Below are positions 25,701 to 39,500 of a stretch of 64,000 bases of DNA, one piece after another (positions within the stretch are counted from its first letter, which is position 1; every line of letters begins with the position of its first letter). The DNA is from Serilophus lunatus. Lineage: Eukaryota > Chordata > Aves > Passeriformes > Eurylaimidae. The stretch covers positions 986,258 to 1,050,257 of the forward strand of contig VXBA01005459.1 in the NCBI GenBank assembly GCA_013399895.1, read 5' to 3'. Under the pieces are notes generated by a model. The model was not told the origin of the DNA, did not search any database, and was given only the letters and a program-made list of their open reading frames with translations. Both the position numbers and the translations under genes were made by a program.

Positions 25701-26838
25701 GAAAAAAATCTGTGTAAGTGTATGTATAATATTCCTAATTGATACACAAGCCTTGCCTTTGTTCATCAACTAATTCAGCTTTCCTTATTGTGATCTTCTA
25801 GCTAATTTAAACCTGTCACAGTTTTTAGAGCACAGAGAGAAAAGGGAAGGCAAAATGGTGGCACATATGTCAGATTTGGCATACAAACCAGATTGAATGT
25901 ACAAGTTCAGAAATTCATGTTATTTATTCTATTTTCCAATCAAAACTTGGTCAATTTACACTTTACATTTTGTAAACATTGCAGAAGAAATTAATTTTAA
26001 GTACTACTATTGACTATATAACTTCTTTAAGGCCTTTTTAAAAATTTTTTTTTTTGACCGTGTAACTCAACTGCATCTGAATGGCATCCAGATATGTGTG
26101 AGTCTAAGCAGAAACACAAAACACAGAAGAAACCCTAACAAAACAGGTCAAAAGACAACCTGTTTTGTCCAGGTCTATGATCTAGACAATCAAGGGACTG
26201 GGACTGTGATCATGCATATCTGGATACTCCTTAGCCCTCACACAAAATAAGACATCACTGAGGCTTGCCATGCTTATTCCAAATCCCAAAACATCCCTAG
26301 AATGTGATCAGGCAAAAAGGATCCCTAATTCCCAAAGAAACACATGGCTGTGGAATCTTCTAGAAAAATTTAGAAGCACTTGGTTTTTTTGCTTACTCAG
26401 CTCATGGTATTTCAATCACAAAATTCACCCCTAGAGTCCATGTGAAATGAGATACCTCCCTTCTTTTGGTCAGGGGAAAATAAGACTCAAATATGTACAG
26501 GTGGTATTCAAATGACTTAAATTCTGTTAAAGGGCAAGTTCTTAGTCTAAACCAATTGCAGAAAAGTCAACAGAGAAATAGACCAGCTCCAAAGAGTTAT
26601 CCTACTGATCTTCGATGTTTATCTTGAGGCAGGATAAATGGCTCTGTAGATATATGTATGTCTGTTAACTGCTGAGGTTAACTTACCAAGTGGTTTAGAC
26701 AAGATGCCTATTTCAGTTGATGAAGTTCAGAGAAATAATAGAAAATGTCCCTTCAGGTCTCTTTGTCTTCTACCTCTTGCACGCTTGACCACATCACTAA
26801 AATCTGTCATGGCATTTTAAGAGAAAAAATTTGGAAAC
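19715..26838. other. unannotated non-coding stretch
   Basis: AT-rich sequence with chance ORFs of up to 111 codons (plus, 23642-23977) and no recognisable domains. It holds a short inverted repeat at 19972-19996 and a 10-base tandem pair at 20221-20240. An A/T-rich block lies near 26038-26060. No RNA gene or transposable element end was recognised up to the second LTR. Confidence 0.5.
19972..19996. promoter_or_regulatory. inverted pair of TCF/LEF-like motifs (perfect hairpin)
   Basis: TCCTTTGATA and its exact reverse complement TATCAAAGGA flank a 5-base loop TTAGT. Each arm contains CCTTTGAT / ATCAAAGG, which matches the known TCF/LEF binding consensus of Wnt signalling. The palindrome is seen directly; a regulatory role is only inference, since such motifs also occur by chance. 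Confidence 0.25.
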
Positions 26839-27926
26839 TACATTGGGCTTACATTATAAGGTTTTGGTAGTGAAGGTGGGCTGCTGAAGGAGCTGCTTCT
26901 GTGGGAAGTCACCAGTAGTTTGCCCTGTATGGGACAGAGCCAGCTTCTACCAGATCCAAGACAGGCCCATGGCTGGTCATGGTAGAGCCCATCAGTGACA
27001 GAGACAGAGCCTCCATGAGAACATATTTAAGAAGAGAAAGAAATGCTGTACAACAGCACCTAGACAAAGGAGTGAGAATATATGAGAGAAACAGCCCTGC
27101 AGACACCAAGATCAGTGAAGGAGGGAGAAAAGGTGCTTTGGATGCCTGAGCACAGATTCCCACGCAGCCTGTTAGGCAGACCATGGCGAGGCAGCTGTGC
27201 CCCTTCAGCCCATGAAGGTCCATAGTGGAGCAGAAATCCATCTGCAGCCCATAGAGGACCCTACACCAGAACAGGTAAATGCCCAAAGGAAGCTACAACC
27301 CTGTGGGAAGCCCATGCTGGAGCAGGCTCCTGGAAGGACCTATGGCTCTGTGGATAGAGGAGCCCACACTGGAGCAGGTTTGGGGCAGGGGACCCATACT
27401 GGACCAGTCTGTTCCTGAAGGATTCTTCCACTCTGTGGAAGGGGGCTGTGCTGGAGCAGTTCAGGAAGAACTGTAGCCCATGGGAAGGACCCTCATCGGA
27501 GCTCATGAAGGATGGTTTACAATAGGTGGGACCCCCTGCTGGAGCAGGGAAGGGTGGGAGGAGGAAGGAGCATCAAAAGATAACATGATGAACTGACTGC
27601 AGCCCCCATTCCTTGTTCCTCTATGCTGCTGGGGTAGAGGAGGTAGACAAAATGGGAGAGAAGTTGCACCTAGGAAGAAGGGAGTGGTCGGGGAAAAGTG
27701 TTTTTTAGGTTTGTTGTTATTTTTCACTATCCAACTTGTCATTAATTGTCATTAAATTCAATTACTTTCCCTGAATCTAATCTGTTTTGCCTGTGACACT
27801 AATTGGTCTCTAATCTTCCCGTCTTAATCTCAAGCTATGAGTTTTTCATCTTATTTTGTACCCCATTCTATTGATGGTAAGCATCTTGATGGGCACCTGG
27901 CAGTCAGCCAAGGTCAACATACCAAA
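26839..27926 (+). mobile_element. second LTR of the 493-1587 family (older copy)
   Basis: The copy is collinear with the first LTR over its full length. It shares the AAGGTTTTGGTAG start region, the ACATATTTAAGAAG promoter block at 27021-27034, the AGCCCATGG/GGAGCAG minisatellite body, the TCTGTTTTGCCTGTGA block, and a final CACCTGGCAGTCAGCC. The first bases read TACATTGG where the first copy has TGTATTGG, and the end is also mutated (GGTCAACATACCAAA-like). No clear target duplication is left and the AATAAA signal has decayed. It is therefore a more diverged, older insertion. Same direction as the first but 25 kb away, so the two are not the ends of one provirus. Boundaries are good to a few bases. 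Confidence 0.8.
27023..27030 (+). promoter_or_regulatory. LTR TATA-like box (second copy)
   Basis: ATATTTAA in the same context (ACATATTTAAGAAG) as in the LTR at 493-1587. The upstream CCAAT of the other copy reads CCCATCAG here. Confidence 0.5.
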
Positions 27927-30900
27927 ATAACTGAGGCAATATTTTTCCCCTCATAGTGACCATCATAAGTGAGACAGCATTTAAGCCAAAATTTGTCTTT
28001 GGTAGTCACATATTTGTGTCTGCTCTCACAGGCACAATGTAATGTATGCAGAGAATAAATATTCTTTCCACTATTCTAGGGTAGCTCTGCAAATCAGGAA
28101 AATATTTTTCCTTACTGATGGTACTCCATGCTTTTAATGAGTGGTCTCTTATTTCTTAGAGAAATCTAAGGAGAAATCAAAAAATATCCAGTAAGGTCAA
28201 TGGAATTTTTTTGTTAACAAATGATTTCAGCAAACTACAATACAGTTGAAGGAAGCTTTTAATTGAATGGAGATCTGTTATAAAAAAGCTAAACTGAACG
28301 TGTTTTTTTAGACCATGTCACAAAACTCAGACTTTAAACACTAAAATTTACAATACCACTCCTTTTTTTCTTGAAATGTTTCCAAATAATTACTCCATAG
28401 CCAATATTGTATTTCACTACCTCATCATTTCATGCTTGTTCTGAAATAATTGCAAAAAGCACACTTTACCATATATTATTATCTGATGATATACTTAATA
28501 ACTGACATGCAAGTGTGGTGCCTAATGCAGGGTAAGCAGGTACTTGCCCAAACGAGATTTTTCCATGTGCTTGCTGAAGAATGGAATGTAGGTGGCCCTT
28601 TGCTTCCTCCTCGACAGGCTGCAGCTCTCTAATCCTTGCATTTCAGCTCTTTACATGGGTGCACACAAGACAGAGCAGGCAAAATACACTGCCCTAAGTA
28701 ACTATGCACTTAAAACCACAAAATCCTAGAATTGTGGGGCTCAGTTTCTAAACACGACATTACTAGAAATATATTGAGCAGCTGAAGATTGGTCAGAAGA
28801 GCAATATAAAAATGCTTGAAAAGAGAATCTGTTTATGGTGGAACATTGGGAGATATTTGAATAGTTTGGGTTAGGAATGACTAACAGTAGGATGTGATAA
28901 ATCAGTCAAAATATGTAAATGTTGCTAATAAAACAAAAAGGTAGAAGGGTTACCATGATTGTATAGAGGATAGCTGGAAGAACAATTTAGATGACAAAGC
29001 AGGTGGGCAGGCAGCTTCATAATTATTGTTAAAAAATTTTGCTCAGATTTTCCTTAGTTTTCATAAGCCACAAAACTAGATTGAAAAACACATTTTAGAA
29101 AATGTATTTAGTTTATAAATTCTTTAGCTAATAAGATTGTCTAAGGAGAAAAATAAAATAAACTTGGAAATTGTAAAAATACGTGTATCATACATTTTAT
29201 ACCCCACATAGCTTTCTATTTAAGTTTTATGAAGTAATGTAACATTTTGAAAAAATTAAAGATAGTAAGTGAGGCAGCAGATGAACATAGCATGGAGAGA
29301 TATGAGATAGATCTAAGGGAAGAATTGAAGATTTGAATTTCAGAGAAGGCATAATGTGACGGATGATGCTTAAGGATTATCATAGATAAATTAGGTTATC
29401 TTTTGAATTAGTGTTAAGAAGGAAGAATCAGGTGCTGTAGCTTTGAAGTCCACAACAGACAAAAGAAGAGGAGAAGAAATAAGAAACTATCAATAGATTA
29501 CTTGAGGTAATACATCAGATGTAGATTAAAATTAATTTATATTGTATTTAATTTCGGTGAGATGACGATACAGGTATAGACAGGACTGTGAAGATGAAAG
29601 GGAAGTTTTATCCATAAAGGAAGGTTTAGGGTTCATTGTGACTAGTAGCACAATGCTAAGGAAATAGATAGACCACTGTACCTGAAAGAAAAATCTGAGT
29701 AAGAATTTTAATAATAGTTTAACTACTTTTCCTGAACATATTTGAGTACTTTAATCGGCTAGTAGAAAATCATCTGGTCTGCCAGAGTGAGAAAGCTGAT
29801 GGTATAAATACTTTGAACAAAGCATCAAACTTTACTTGTTAACACTGCAGTCAATTTTTCCAGTCAAGAATATTATTTCAGTAGTTAGATGATATGAACA
29901 AATCAACTGGATATTGAAGGCAACTAAATATTAAAAATGTAAACTACTGTATCCTTAAAAATTGAAAATAATTGGTTTAATTATGCAGACCATTAATTCT
30001 GGAATTGTTATTTGTGTGCTAACAGCAGTGCCCTTCACAAACAAAATTAAGAAAGTTTTCACCTAGCTCCCTTCACCTATGTCCTTGCTCTGTTGCATGT
30101 GTAAGCAAGTCATCACACCTGTGCTCCTCACCCCATGTGCTTGTCCTTTTTCATTATTCTCTGAACCTTGACAGAATGAGGAAGATCATGATTGCTTTCC
30201 TCAAATTTAATCCATTCAGTTTGCTTCTAGTACAGCCTGTCATAATCAAGGTTAGTTTGACTAGATGCTGCTACAGAGAAGGCACTTTCTGTTCTATAGA
30301 GGACTCAGAGAAGAAAATCCAGATGAGAAGTGATAAAACCTAGATTTGGTGACTGATAGCCAAGATGGACAACATCAGTTAAACAGTGTGCATGGACAAT
30401 GTATATATTGTTATGTTTGCCAGGATGACTCACTAAACTCTTACAGAAAACAGATACATTTACTGATATTAGGACAGGATTATACACTTACTAATCCCAG
30501 ACAAGGTGATTTATTTACAATGATTCATAAAAAATAATTTATCTGAGTTGAGGGAATCATATTATTTTAGATCCTATCTCTGGAGATTTCCAAAAATGTA
30601 CCTACCTCAAATTCCTAAAACAAATAAAGGGGAAGTGACTTCCTGTTCTTACATTATTTTATTCATTAGCAAAAGTAAATGTTTTCAACTGTGTGTTTTC
30701 AGGCCTTTCTATTGCAAATTTCAGACAGTCTTTGATGCCACCTTCTGGTTTTAGTAAAAATGTGTATCACCACACCAGCTGAGCCACATACTATAGCTAT
30801 CAAGCTGATGTATACACGAATCTTACCAAATCTCTGTGTTTCTTGTACTTATAATGCAGCACTAGGTTTCTAGCTATTCCCTTTGGTTTTGTCATCCCTA

Positions 30901-33900
30901 GTCTCCAGGATAGGAAATGTTCTTTTTTCACAGCAAACACACACAACCAGAGATAAAACCCATGACTTAAAATCTTAGCAGTCAATACAAAACTGAATAT
31001 AAAAAGCATTTAAGCTTTACTAACTAAGCTCTGAAATGCATCTGCATGACAAAAATCTCTAATTGTTCTTGCAGACAAGTATTTACATGCATTAGAAACA
31101 AATAACTATGCTCTTTTGCATGTCTGCATGTAAGCACATTTTTTCTTAATATTGACTTTATTTTGAAGATAATATTTAAGCAGATAAGCTAAAAATGTTG
31201 TATTCAATCAACTGTACCTGCCAGAGGTAATCACTTCTGTCTTATTAAGGTGGAAAAGAACATAACACAGGGCTCTCTCACAGCTCTCTAATTCACTGAT
31301 CTGGTCACAGGTCAGTTGCTATGTTTGTAATTCCTGCTACATTAATAAATTCAGTATGTAGCATATGCATTTCAAAGGATGGTGGGTTTTGTTTTGGTTC
31401 AGTTTTTTGTTTGGTTATTTTTTGTTGTATGTTTTGGGTTTTTTATTTTGTTTTTATTGGTCTTGCTTTGCTTTATGCCAAAACACTTATTTCTAGTAAA
31501 AAATCCCACCAGCATTTCTGTTCCTGGCTGAAGAATATATTTTTCCCCTTCCCTGGTGTTTTCTGCTGATTTGAACTGGCTCTGATCTGAGCAGCTGTAC
31601 ATACCCAAAGCACTTGAAACCTAGACTCCTGTTTCTGATGCTCTGGCTCATGCTGTGCATCTGGAGGACTGGAAGCAGAGTGCTACTTACTGCCCTCTTC
31701 TATGTGGATGTGGAGTTATGCCAAATCTATCAATTGTTAATTTTTTTTCCTACTAAAGAAAAAACTTACTACAACTGTGATTCATCTCCCAAGACAACCC
31801 AGGCTTGATTCACTGAATGATGTATTGCTGTTGAATATTGCTTTTCTGACACCTAGTCACTAGAGTACTTCTGCAGCCCAGATAAAATGCCCCAGACAGA
31901 TCACAAAGCAAGTTACTCCTTGACCACCTGTCCACCTTGACCTTCCCCAAATAATACAGCTAATACTTTCAATTTTAACAAATGATGTGGAGCCTTCAGT
32001 GCTATAACAATACAGTATATTATGTTAAAAATGTTTCAAATTTTTTCTGGTTTTAGAGGATTCCCTCTTATGCACAGCAAACAAATTCTCCATGCCTCAC
32101 AGAGTATGAATGAAAATAACCATTTCTTAGAGATAAGAGTGTGGGATTCAAGGAACATAGTACAGAACTATAAACCAAGATAGATAAGACTTTTAAAATT
32201 CTTGTACTTCATTAGAATTTGTGTACACTTAGAATGGAGTTTATCTCATCTAACCCCAAACTTCTTAAAGTCTTTTAACAGAGATATGTCATGTTCTAAG
32301 TCAGGCTGACACATAATATTGTTGCTTCAGGTTAGCTTACTTTTTTGCATTTTAAGTTTCCTTATATGTGGTGTGTATATGTATGTGTGGTAATTCAGAG
32401 TAAAACTATAGTCATAGACCTACCAGATGGTTGTCCTCCTCTGCTTCAGCCTCGGTGCTTTCACAGAGCTGTGTTTTAGTCTTTTCATATAGTGACTCCT
32501 ATACAAAGGTAGAGAGCATTATTCCTAATACAGTGAGGATTAGATCAGGCATTTTAAACTGTTCTGTTCCCAAATAGCACTTTACATTAATATTTTAGAA
32601 ATGAAAAAATCGTTAAATTAACTTCCTCCCTTACTTTCATTTTAAGAGCTAAGCTCAGATACAAATTAGTCACAAATATAAAGAAAGGCAGTCACAGAAA
32701 AGGTAAGAACATCTCCACAGCTTTACTGCCAAAAAGTATTGCTGTGGTGCAGTACAGGGGCTCTTCTTTTTTACTCCAGTCGTATAGGAGATTTTTTTCT
32801 CTTCATTCCTGGTATTCCCATATTCGTAACAAACATCCCCCATTTCCCAAATACCACTCTGTTCTTCTGTGTCCTGTAGCAGCAGCACCTCCAATGTTGT
32901 TGTTCTTGGGATGTGCTATGTTACATTGACCAGACACTTGGTTGCAGGATCTTTATACACCTTAATAACCTTTATATGAGGTTTTATTATACCTGATTCT
33001 CACCACAGCCAGAGAATCCCTGTGTTGCTTGCAGAAAGTGTAGTTTCCACTGCACAGGCCCATGGATCCAATGTGAGTATGAACAGAGAATATGTGTCTC
33101 AAGTTGACTGACTGAGCAGTCTGACCTGAATTGACAGGAACACTAAGAAAATGTCCTCAAATAACATCCAGATGGGGGGAGAAGCTATGTGCTGACTCTT
33201 AAAAATACCACTTGGTGTATGGTATTTGTTAGAATACAGACTAGACAGAGGAAAGAATAAGTTATAAAATATTGCATCTGCAAATGATGTGGAATTTCCT
33301 TTTATTCCATGGCTTTCCAAAACTCAAATGTTAGAAAGTTGTAGTTTATTTGGTCCACTCTCTGCAACTAAGGAGATATTTCTGCTTCAGAAAAATAGCT
33401 CTATGTAAATTTCCTAGATTGTCCACAAAATGTGTAAAGAAAATGTATTTAAATTGTCCGTCTTCATGTTCTGTCATGTTACATTAAAAGTACCTCTCAT
33501 GTTACTAAGAAACTTTGAGTAACACAAGCTTCCTTGTGTTTGTTTCTGCATACTTTTTTCAGAACTGTCAAACTGAGTTTCCATATTTTTTTGTATTCCA
33601 CAGCCTAACCCTTGAGAGGAGAGGGCTTTGAGAGCTGTCTTGGGCTTATGCTGACCTTTCTCTATTACAGCATGGGGTTTTTTTTCCCTAACAAAACGAG
33701 TCAAAAAATGACCCTACAGACCCATCATGCAGTATAATACATTATCTATGTGCTATTGTTAGATGACTTGGGTTATGAACAATGATGCTGATACCCTCAT
33801 GAGAAACAAGAGATGAAAATCCAGACAGCAGCATCCCAGAAAAGAATTTTCTGGGAACTTAATGTCTGAACACACTGAGCTGGAAGAAATTCATTGTGAG

Positions 33901-36540
33901 TGGCCACGAATGCCTATATGAGCCTCTCTACTTACAGAGAGTGTATATAAAACACTGCTTACTAATTCTGGGGTTAAAAGATGAAGAGAGGAAAGAAAAG
34001 GGGGTCAGAAATAGGGTTGGTAGTTAGGAGATAGATGGCTCATTATTTCACTAGCTATATCCACCATTCAATCAAGTTCATGGGACAGAAGTGAAACTCA
34101 CCAAAAGTAGGTTCCAGATGGAGAATTTCCTCAGCTGGAGTGATTTCATTAATACAGAGAGAGGCTGAAAATCTGGTTTGATTGCAGAACAGTCTCTACT
34201 TTTGGTTATCCTCCTTCTCCTTTGGGGGGCCAGATAAGCCTCCATGTTGGTCTTTTGGAGGGAGGTAAGTGAGTATGCTTATGGTTGAAGGAAAGGAAGG
34301 GTACATTGACCTTTTGCAGTCTTACCACACCAGGAGTGGAATGTGACCTAAAAACATTGAAATTATTTGCTAATATTGATACATTTTTTTGCGAGGCATG
34401 AGTTTATATCCATTATTTTAGGATTAAAAAGTTGAAGTGAAAGCTGTAAAACCATTTCTCTATTTGAAAAGAAAACTATTTTACTATAATTTTGGCTCCT
34501 ATTTTATAGTTAAATAATGACTCCAATTTAAAGTAATTGCTTACCCATCCCTCCCTCATATCCCTAAATGAGTCAGTTTCTAACTTGTTCAAAAGGAATA
34601 AGGCAGTGTGCATGCTTTTTGGAAAATATATATCCTTAAGGGTATAATTCTAGCGGGTTTTTCACCTTGTGAAACAAAAACAGTGCCTGCAGAGTGAGTA
34701 TAAATGCCTACTCAAATATAAATAGCTTTTCAGAAAACAAATAGAAGAAACAGGTGGTCAGAGAAATGGGTTGTGGAAATGTTGTCCTGAAGAGCAGACA
34801 CATAGAGGTGTACTGTTGACATCTACAAAATGAAATGTGCAAAGCCTTTAATGCTATACGTCACACAGAAGTGTGCAGACTAATACGAAATGTCATTTCC
34901 CGTGAGGGTTTTTTTTTCCCTTGAATCTTGTGACATTCTGCAAAGGTACATGCTTGAGAATATATTTTCTGAGAATCAGACACAGAAGGTGGAGGAACTG
35001 TAAGAAAATAAAAAATGCATTTCCTGTTGGTCTGAAGTCCAGCAGAAACACCTGCTTAATAACAAAATATCAAGGAAATTGTGGTGTTATGGGAGTCACC
35101 AGCTACACATTAAATTGTCAAAAATCTCAGTCTCTTTGATTTTCCCATGTATGCTGTGTATGAATATTCCAGAAGGCTGAATTCTTAGCTGAATTTGGCT
35201 GAAGAGAGATCAGATTGTAATAACAGAAATGTAATTTGTTAGGACAAGTTTTTCATTGCTTTTTCACAACAAGGTCTTGGGGCTTTAAAATCTACAGGTA
35301 AAATGTAGTATATCTTTATGCATCCAAAAGAAATGAAGATGAAGAAACAAAGGGATTTAATGCATTACTTAAAAAGGCATTGTAACTTAAAAAATTATTA
35401 TTTTTTATCTAAAAGCAATGTCATTAGCTGAAATTAATTGTTTGATTTTTTTCTACTCATTTTTTGAATCAGAACTGCAATGAAATGTATACCTTCCTTC
35501 AAGGAAACTGCTACAAAAGGTGTAAGGGTTTAAATTGGCTTATTTTGCATCTTCTTACTTTAAAAATACAAAATTCCTTAAAGAGCTGGTGGGAGCAATC
35601 ATGGAAAAAATCTATGAGCCAAACTTTGAATACAACTTTCATTATATGATTTCTCTATTGTTGAGGGGTTAGAAACAATACTGCAACCAGCAGAGTTGGG
35701 CCAACTTACGCCAGCAATAACTGGGTACCATTTCTCTAGTCAAGTAGGGCGATACGTTAGGTTTGTAAAAAAAGCAGCACTGTGGAAAAAGGGAGTGTAA
35801 TGCTGTCAGCATTGATATAATTGATGTAATTGTCTGCTATAGCTACTAAGTATTGTATACTCTGCTACAGAATCATGTCCCAACATAGGATTTGTACCAG
35901 ATTATGGCAAAACACAGCTTGAACATGGTCTAATTGCTCTCCTATTACTGTAGCATATAAACTGCAGTTTGCCTTGCATTTTGAAGTATCTTTGTAAGAT
36001 GAAACTCAACCACTTTACTACTTTGCTGTTATGTTACAATTCTCAGGTCTGACTGCTCTCAGGTTTAACTGTCAAGCTTGAATGCCATGGTGTGGGCAGA
36101 CCCAAACTCTACAGCCTGTCCCCTGTGCTGGATGGATGAGTTTTAATGCTGATTAACAACAAGGAGAAAGATGCAGGAAAAGCTTGCTAATCAAGCCATT
36201 TGAGACAATGGATTGTTTTGGTTAATGTATTTGCCATCCCTTTACAGACTGTTCTGAGTTGTCAGAGCCCTGGCGATTTTGGTTAGATGCTGCTAAGAAT
36301 GTGGCTGTTACCTGTGGCAGAGGTGAAACGCTACGTGTGCAACAGATATCGTTCAGTGGGGAATGGGCCCTCTCAGCTACTGCTTTTACCACATTCTTTA
36401 TCCTTCCAAGAAGCAGAAAACAACTTTCTCTGTTTTATCTTGCACTTTCCTGCCTCTGCAAATCCATGTCCTCTTTCCTGTAATTCTTCCTTTCCATTGG
36501 TCGCCCCAGCCTTTTATTCTTGAGTAAACAAAATTTGAAT
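27927..36540. other. unannotated non-coding stretch
   Basis: AT-rich sequence with many short chance ORFs, none above about 83 codons, and no recognisable domain, RNA gene or transposable element end. A T/G-rich low-complexity block is listed separately. Confidence 0.5.
31382..31470. repeat. T/G-rich low-complexity block
   Basis: Nearly 90 bases of TTTTG, TTTGG and T-runs with almost no C. Its translation (a phenylalanine-rich frame at 31321-31569) is a by-product of composition. Confidence 0.7.
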
Positions 36541-36572
36541 TTCTCTACTTCTCTACTTCTCTATTTCTCTGT
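36541..36572. repeat. 8-bp tandem repeat TTCTCTAC x4
   Basis: Four tandem units: two perfect TTCTCTAC, then TTCTCTAT and TTCTCTGT. A short pyrimidine-rich minisatellite. Confidence 0.8.
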
Positions 36573-39500
36573 ATTTGAAACTTTCATATGGCCACAGCTG
36601 TGCCTAATTAGTGAATATTGTAGAGTTGCTGAGACTAATAATGCGGGCTCAGTGATAAGTGAACCCAGTGCACGACTTCCAAGAACTGGATTTTGTTCCG
36701 TCAGCTAAGAAAATGGGCAGACCAAGCTTTTGTCTGTGCCCACCTCTATAGACAACTGGGTTCTACTTCTCTGATGGAAAGAGATACTCGAGTGATGGGT
36801 AGGGTTGAGGTAGAAGAAAAGAAAGCAGGATGAAGGAGTGCAATGAAGCAGGATGAGGAATTATTTTGGAAGAGATAAAAGGAGAATTAGTACATAGGAG
36901 AAATCAGGAGATATTTTTTCAGAGATTTAAATACAAAATCCGATCTCACAGATAACAGACATTTGAAATTTGACTTTCATCTGAGGGAGGCACTAGTGAA
37001 GAAGGAAAAAGGGATAGAAGAAAGGACATATAAGAAGTCTGTGGGAGCAATCTGTTGTAAAAAGAAAAGGGTGTGGGTGTGAATGTTGCTATTCATACAT
37101 CCTAGAAAAAAGGGGCCATATTTAACTGTACACCATTCAATTTAGAATTTTTTAAACCTAATTATCTAATGGATTTGTATTTTATACACATGAATTCCTA
37201 TGGGGTCAGTGTAAATTCAGGTGCCTAAATATCTCTTCGTCAAGTCTCACCTGCTTCTTGTGCTATTTTATTGTAATCCAAGATTTCCAATCTGATTTGG
37301 CACATCTGTAGACACTATTGCTTTTCAAATTAATGAGAAAGTGCCTTGAAACCCATGAAGAATTATGGTTCATATTGATAGACCAGTGAGAAAGTAACAC
37401 TTTAAGGGTGGATATTGGTAGTGTAGGATAGGGCAGCATCTCAAAAAATTTAGTTTACAAGTCAGAAGGAACAAGTCATTTCTGTTACAAAAGCCTAAAC
37501 CCAGTATCTGATCCCAATCCTAAACACAAAATATTGCATGGAAAGTAAAGACAAATTAATCAAGTCTTGATTACAGAGGAACAAACCTTTCATAACTGGG
37601 TTTAACCAGAGATCAAACAATCTTTATACTGCAATTGAATATGTCATTAGAAAAATAAAAATGAGTCATGCAAAGGCTTATTTTTGTCTACAAATCCAAT
37701 GGACCTTATTTCTCTGCATCTGATATATCTGAGGATGCAGGATGAGGTATCAGAAATTACATTCTTCTTGAAGGAAGCAATAACTTGTAAAAAAGTGGTA
37801 TACGTTTTGACAGAAAAAAAAAAGAATTTAAACATCTGGAAAATGGATTATAAAAATATAGAAAAACTTGTAACCAGTGTCCTCCTCTCAGCAATCTTTG
37901 CCCAAAAATAGAATGGGTTATGTGAAAGGTTATGATAGTGTTTGACAGCAACAGCAGTGATATACAATCTCACCTATTTTCTGTCAAATAATGAACACTT
38001 TTGTCAATTTAATGTGGTGACTAAATAATTCCACTAGAAACATCGATAATCAAAGAGTAACTCATTTTGACAATACCTCTAAAACAATAGATAGCTTGGA
38101 CACTACTGTGTATCTAAAACATGAATAATTAGGACGAAGTTACACATCTAGTGTAATGCAATGTATATCTTGAAATAAATGTAGGCTGAAACCAAAATAC
38201 AAACTTGACAAGACATTAATTTAAGTGCCACATAAAGACTTGTTCATTTTATAATGACATCCTTGACTTCTTTATGAAGTTCTACCTTTAAAACAAACAA
38301 ACAAAGTTATTTTAGATGAAAGGAAAAGTATTAAATGCTGTAAGTGGCTTTTAGTAGCAATTCAATACATGTTATTATATTGAACTGATTTAACGCTAAC
38401 TAAGCCCTGCAGTGGTACAAACTGATCTCACCTCAAGGATTTTATAGAAGCTGTTACTGCCATACTAACTTGAACAAGGTGCTTTTGAAAAAGGCCATGC
38501 TTTGCTTCAAGTCCTGAAGGCAACTGAATATAGGGAACCTACATGATTGTTGTATCCAGCTATCCAGCAATAAATTGGTAATACTGGTGACAAAACTGTA
38601 ACCTTACTTCTAACTCCCATGTCACATTTGGACTTAGCTGTAGAGTGTTGAGAAGGAGACTATGATGTGATGATTTATGGAGTTAACTGCAATGCCATGG
38701 CGGGTTTTCTTCTTGCTGCAATTTAAGACATCATTGACAATTATTTGCTTCATATTGCTGTAAAGAAATTATCAAAGCTTTACAGTACCTTTTTTTGAAA
38801 ATAGGTGTATGGTAGTGATTAACAAACTGACCTTTCTTTATTCATTGGAAGTGTTTTGTCTTGTCCTAGCATTTAGCAAGCGTTTTCAGAGGAAGGAGTA
38901 ACTCAGTTCATAGCCAGGCTACAGACACACATGCTAATGCTCAGGATTCAGGTCTGTATAACCCCGTAAAAGACAACAGGGCAATTGAAAGGGATGTTTT
39001 TCCTTTCCCTCATCTGCTTTGTGTTTCTGTTCATCTGCTCTTCCTCTATAGCTGTGCTTGGCTGCAGAGCCAGTAAATCAACTTGCTTTCCTCTCTGGGC
39101 GTTTTTTAACCAGATAAGTGATCTATCCCACTTCACCACATGGCAGCATGGTCATTAATTTTAACATAAAGGAGTCAAGAGGGTCTAGAGAAAGACAGCT
39201 ACTTGCAGCAACATCATGGTTTCCAGCTTCAAAAATAGAAAAGAAACTAATGCATTATGACATTTCCAAACTTGCCAGGGCTTCGTTCTTCGGATCTAGG
39301 CTTAGAAAAGCAGTGAAGAATCAAGTAGCAATGAATATGAATATGAATATGAAAAATGCCACAGAGAGTAGTGCTACATGTCAGAGAAATGGCCTAAACT
39401 CTAACTTAAGCTGAACTTCCTGACTGTCAGTGAACACTGCTACCTGCCAATGCCTGTCACTGGCACAAGTATTCCTGCATTATTGAGACTGAAAAATACC

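Noticed and set aside
493..27926. The two same-direction LTRs as ends of one provirus
   Set aside because: They are 25 kb apart, differ greatly in decay, the first has its own target duplication on both sides, and nothing retroviral lies between; a CR1 and unique DNA do.
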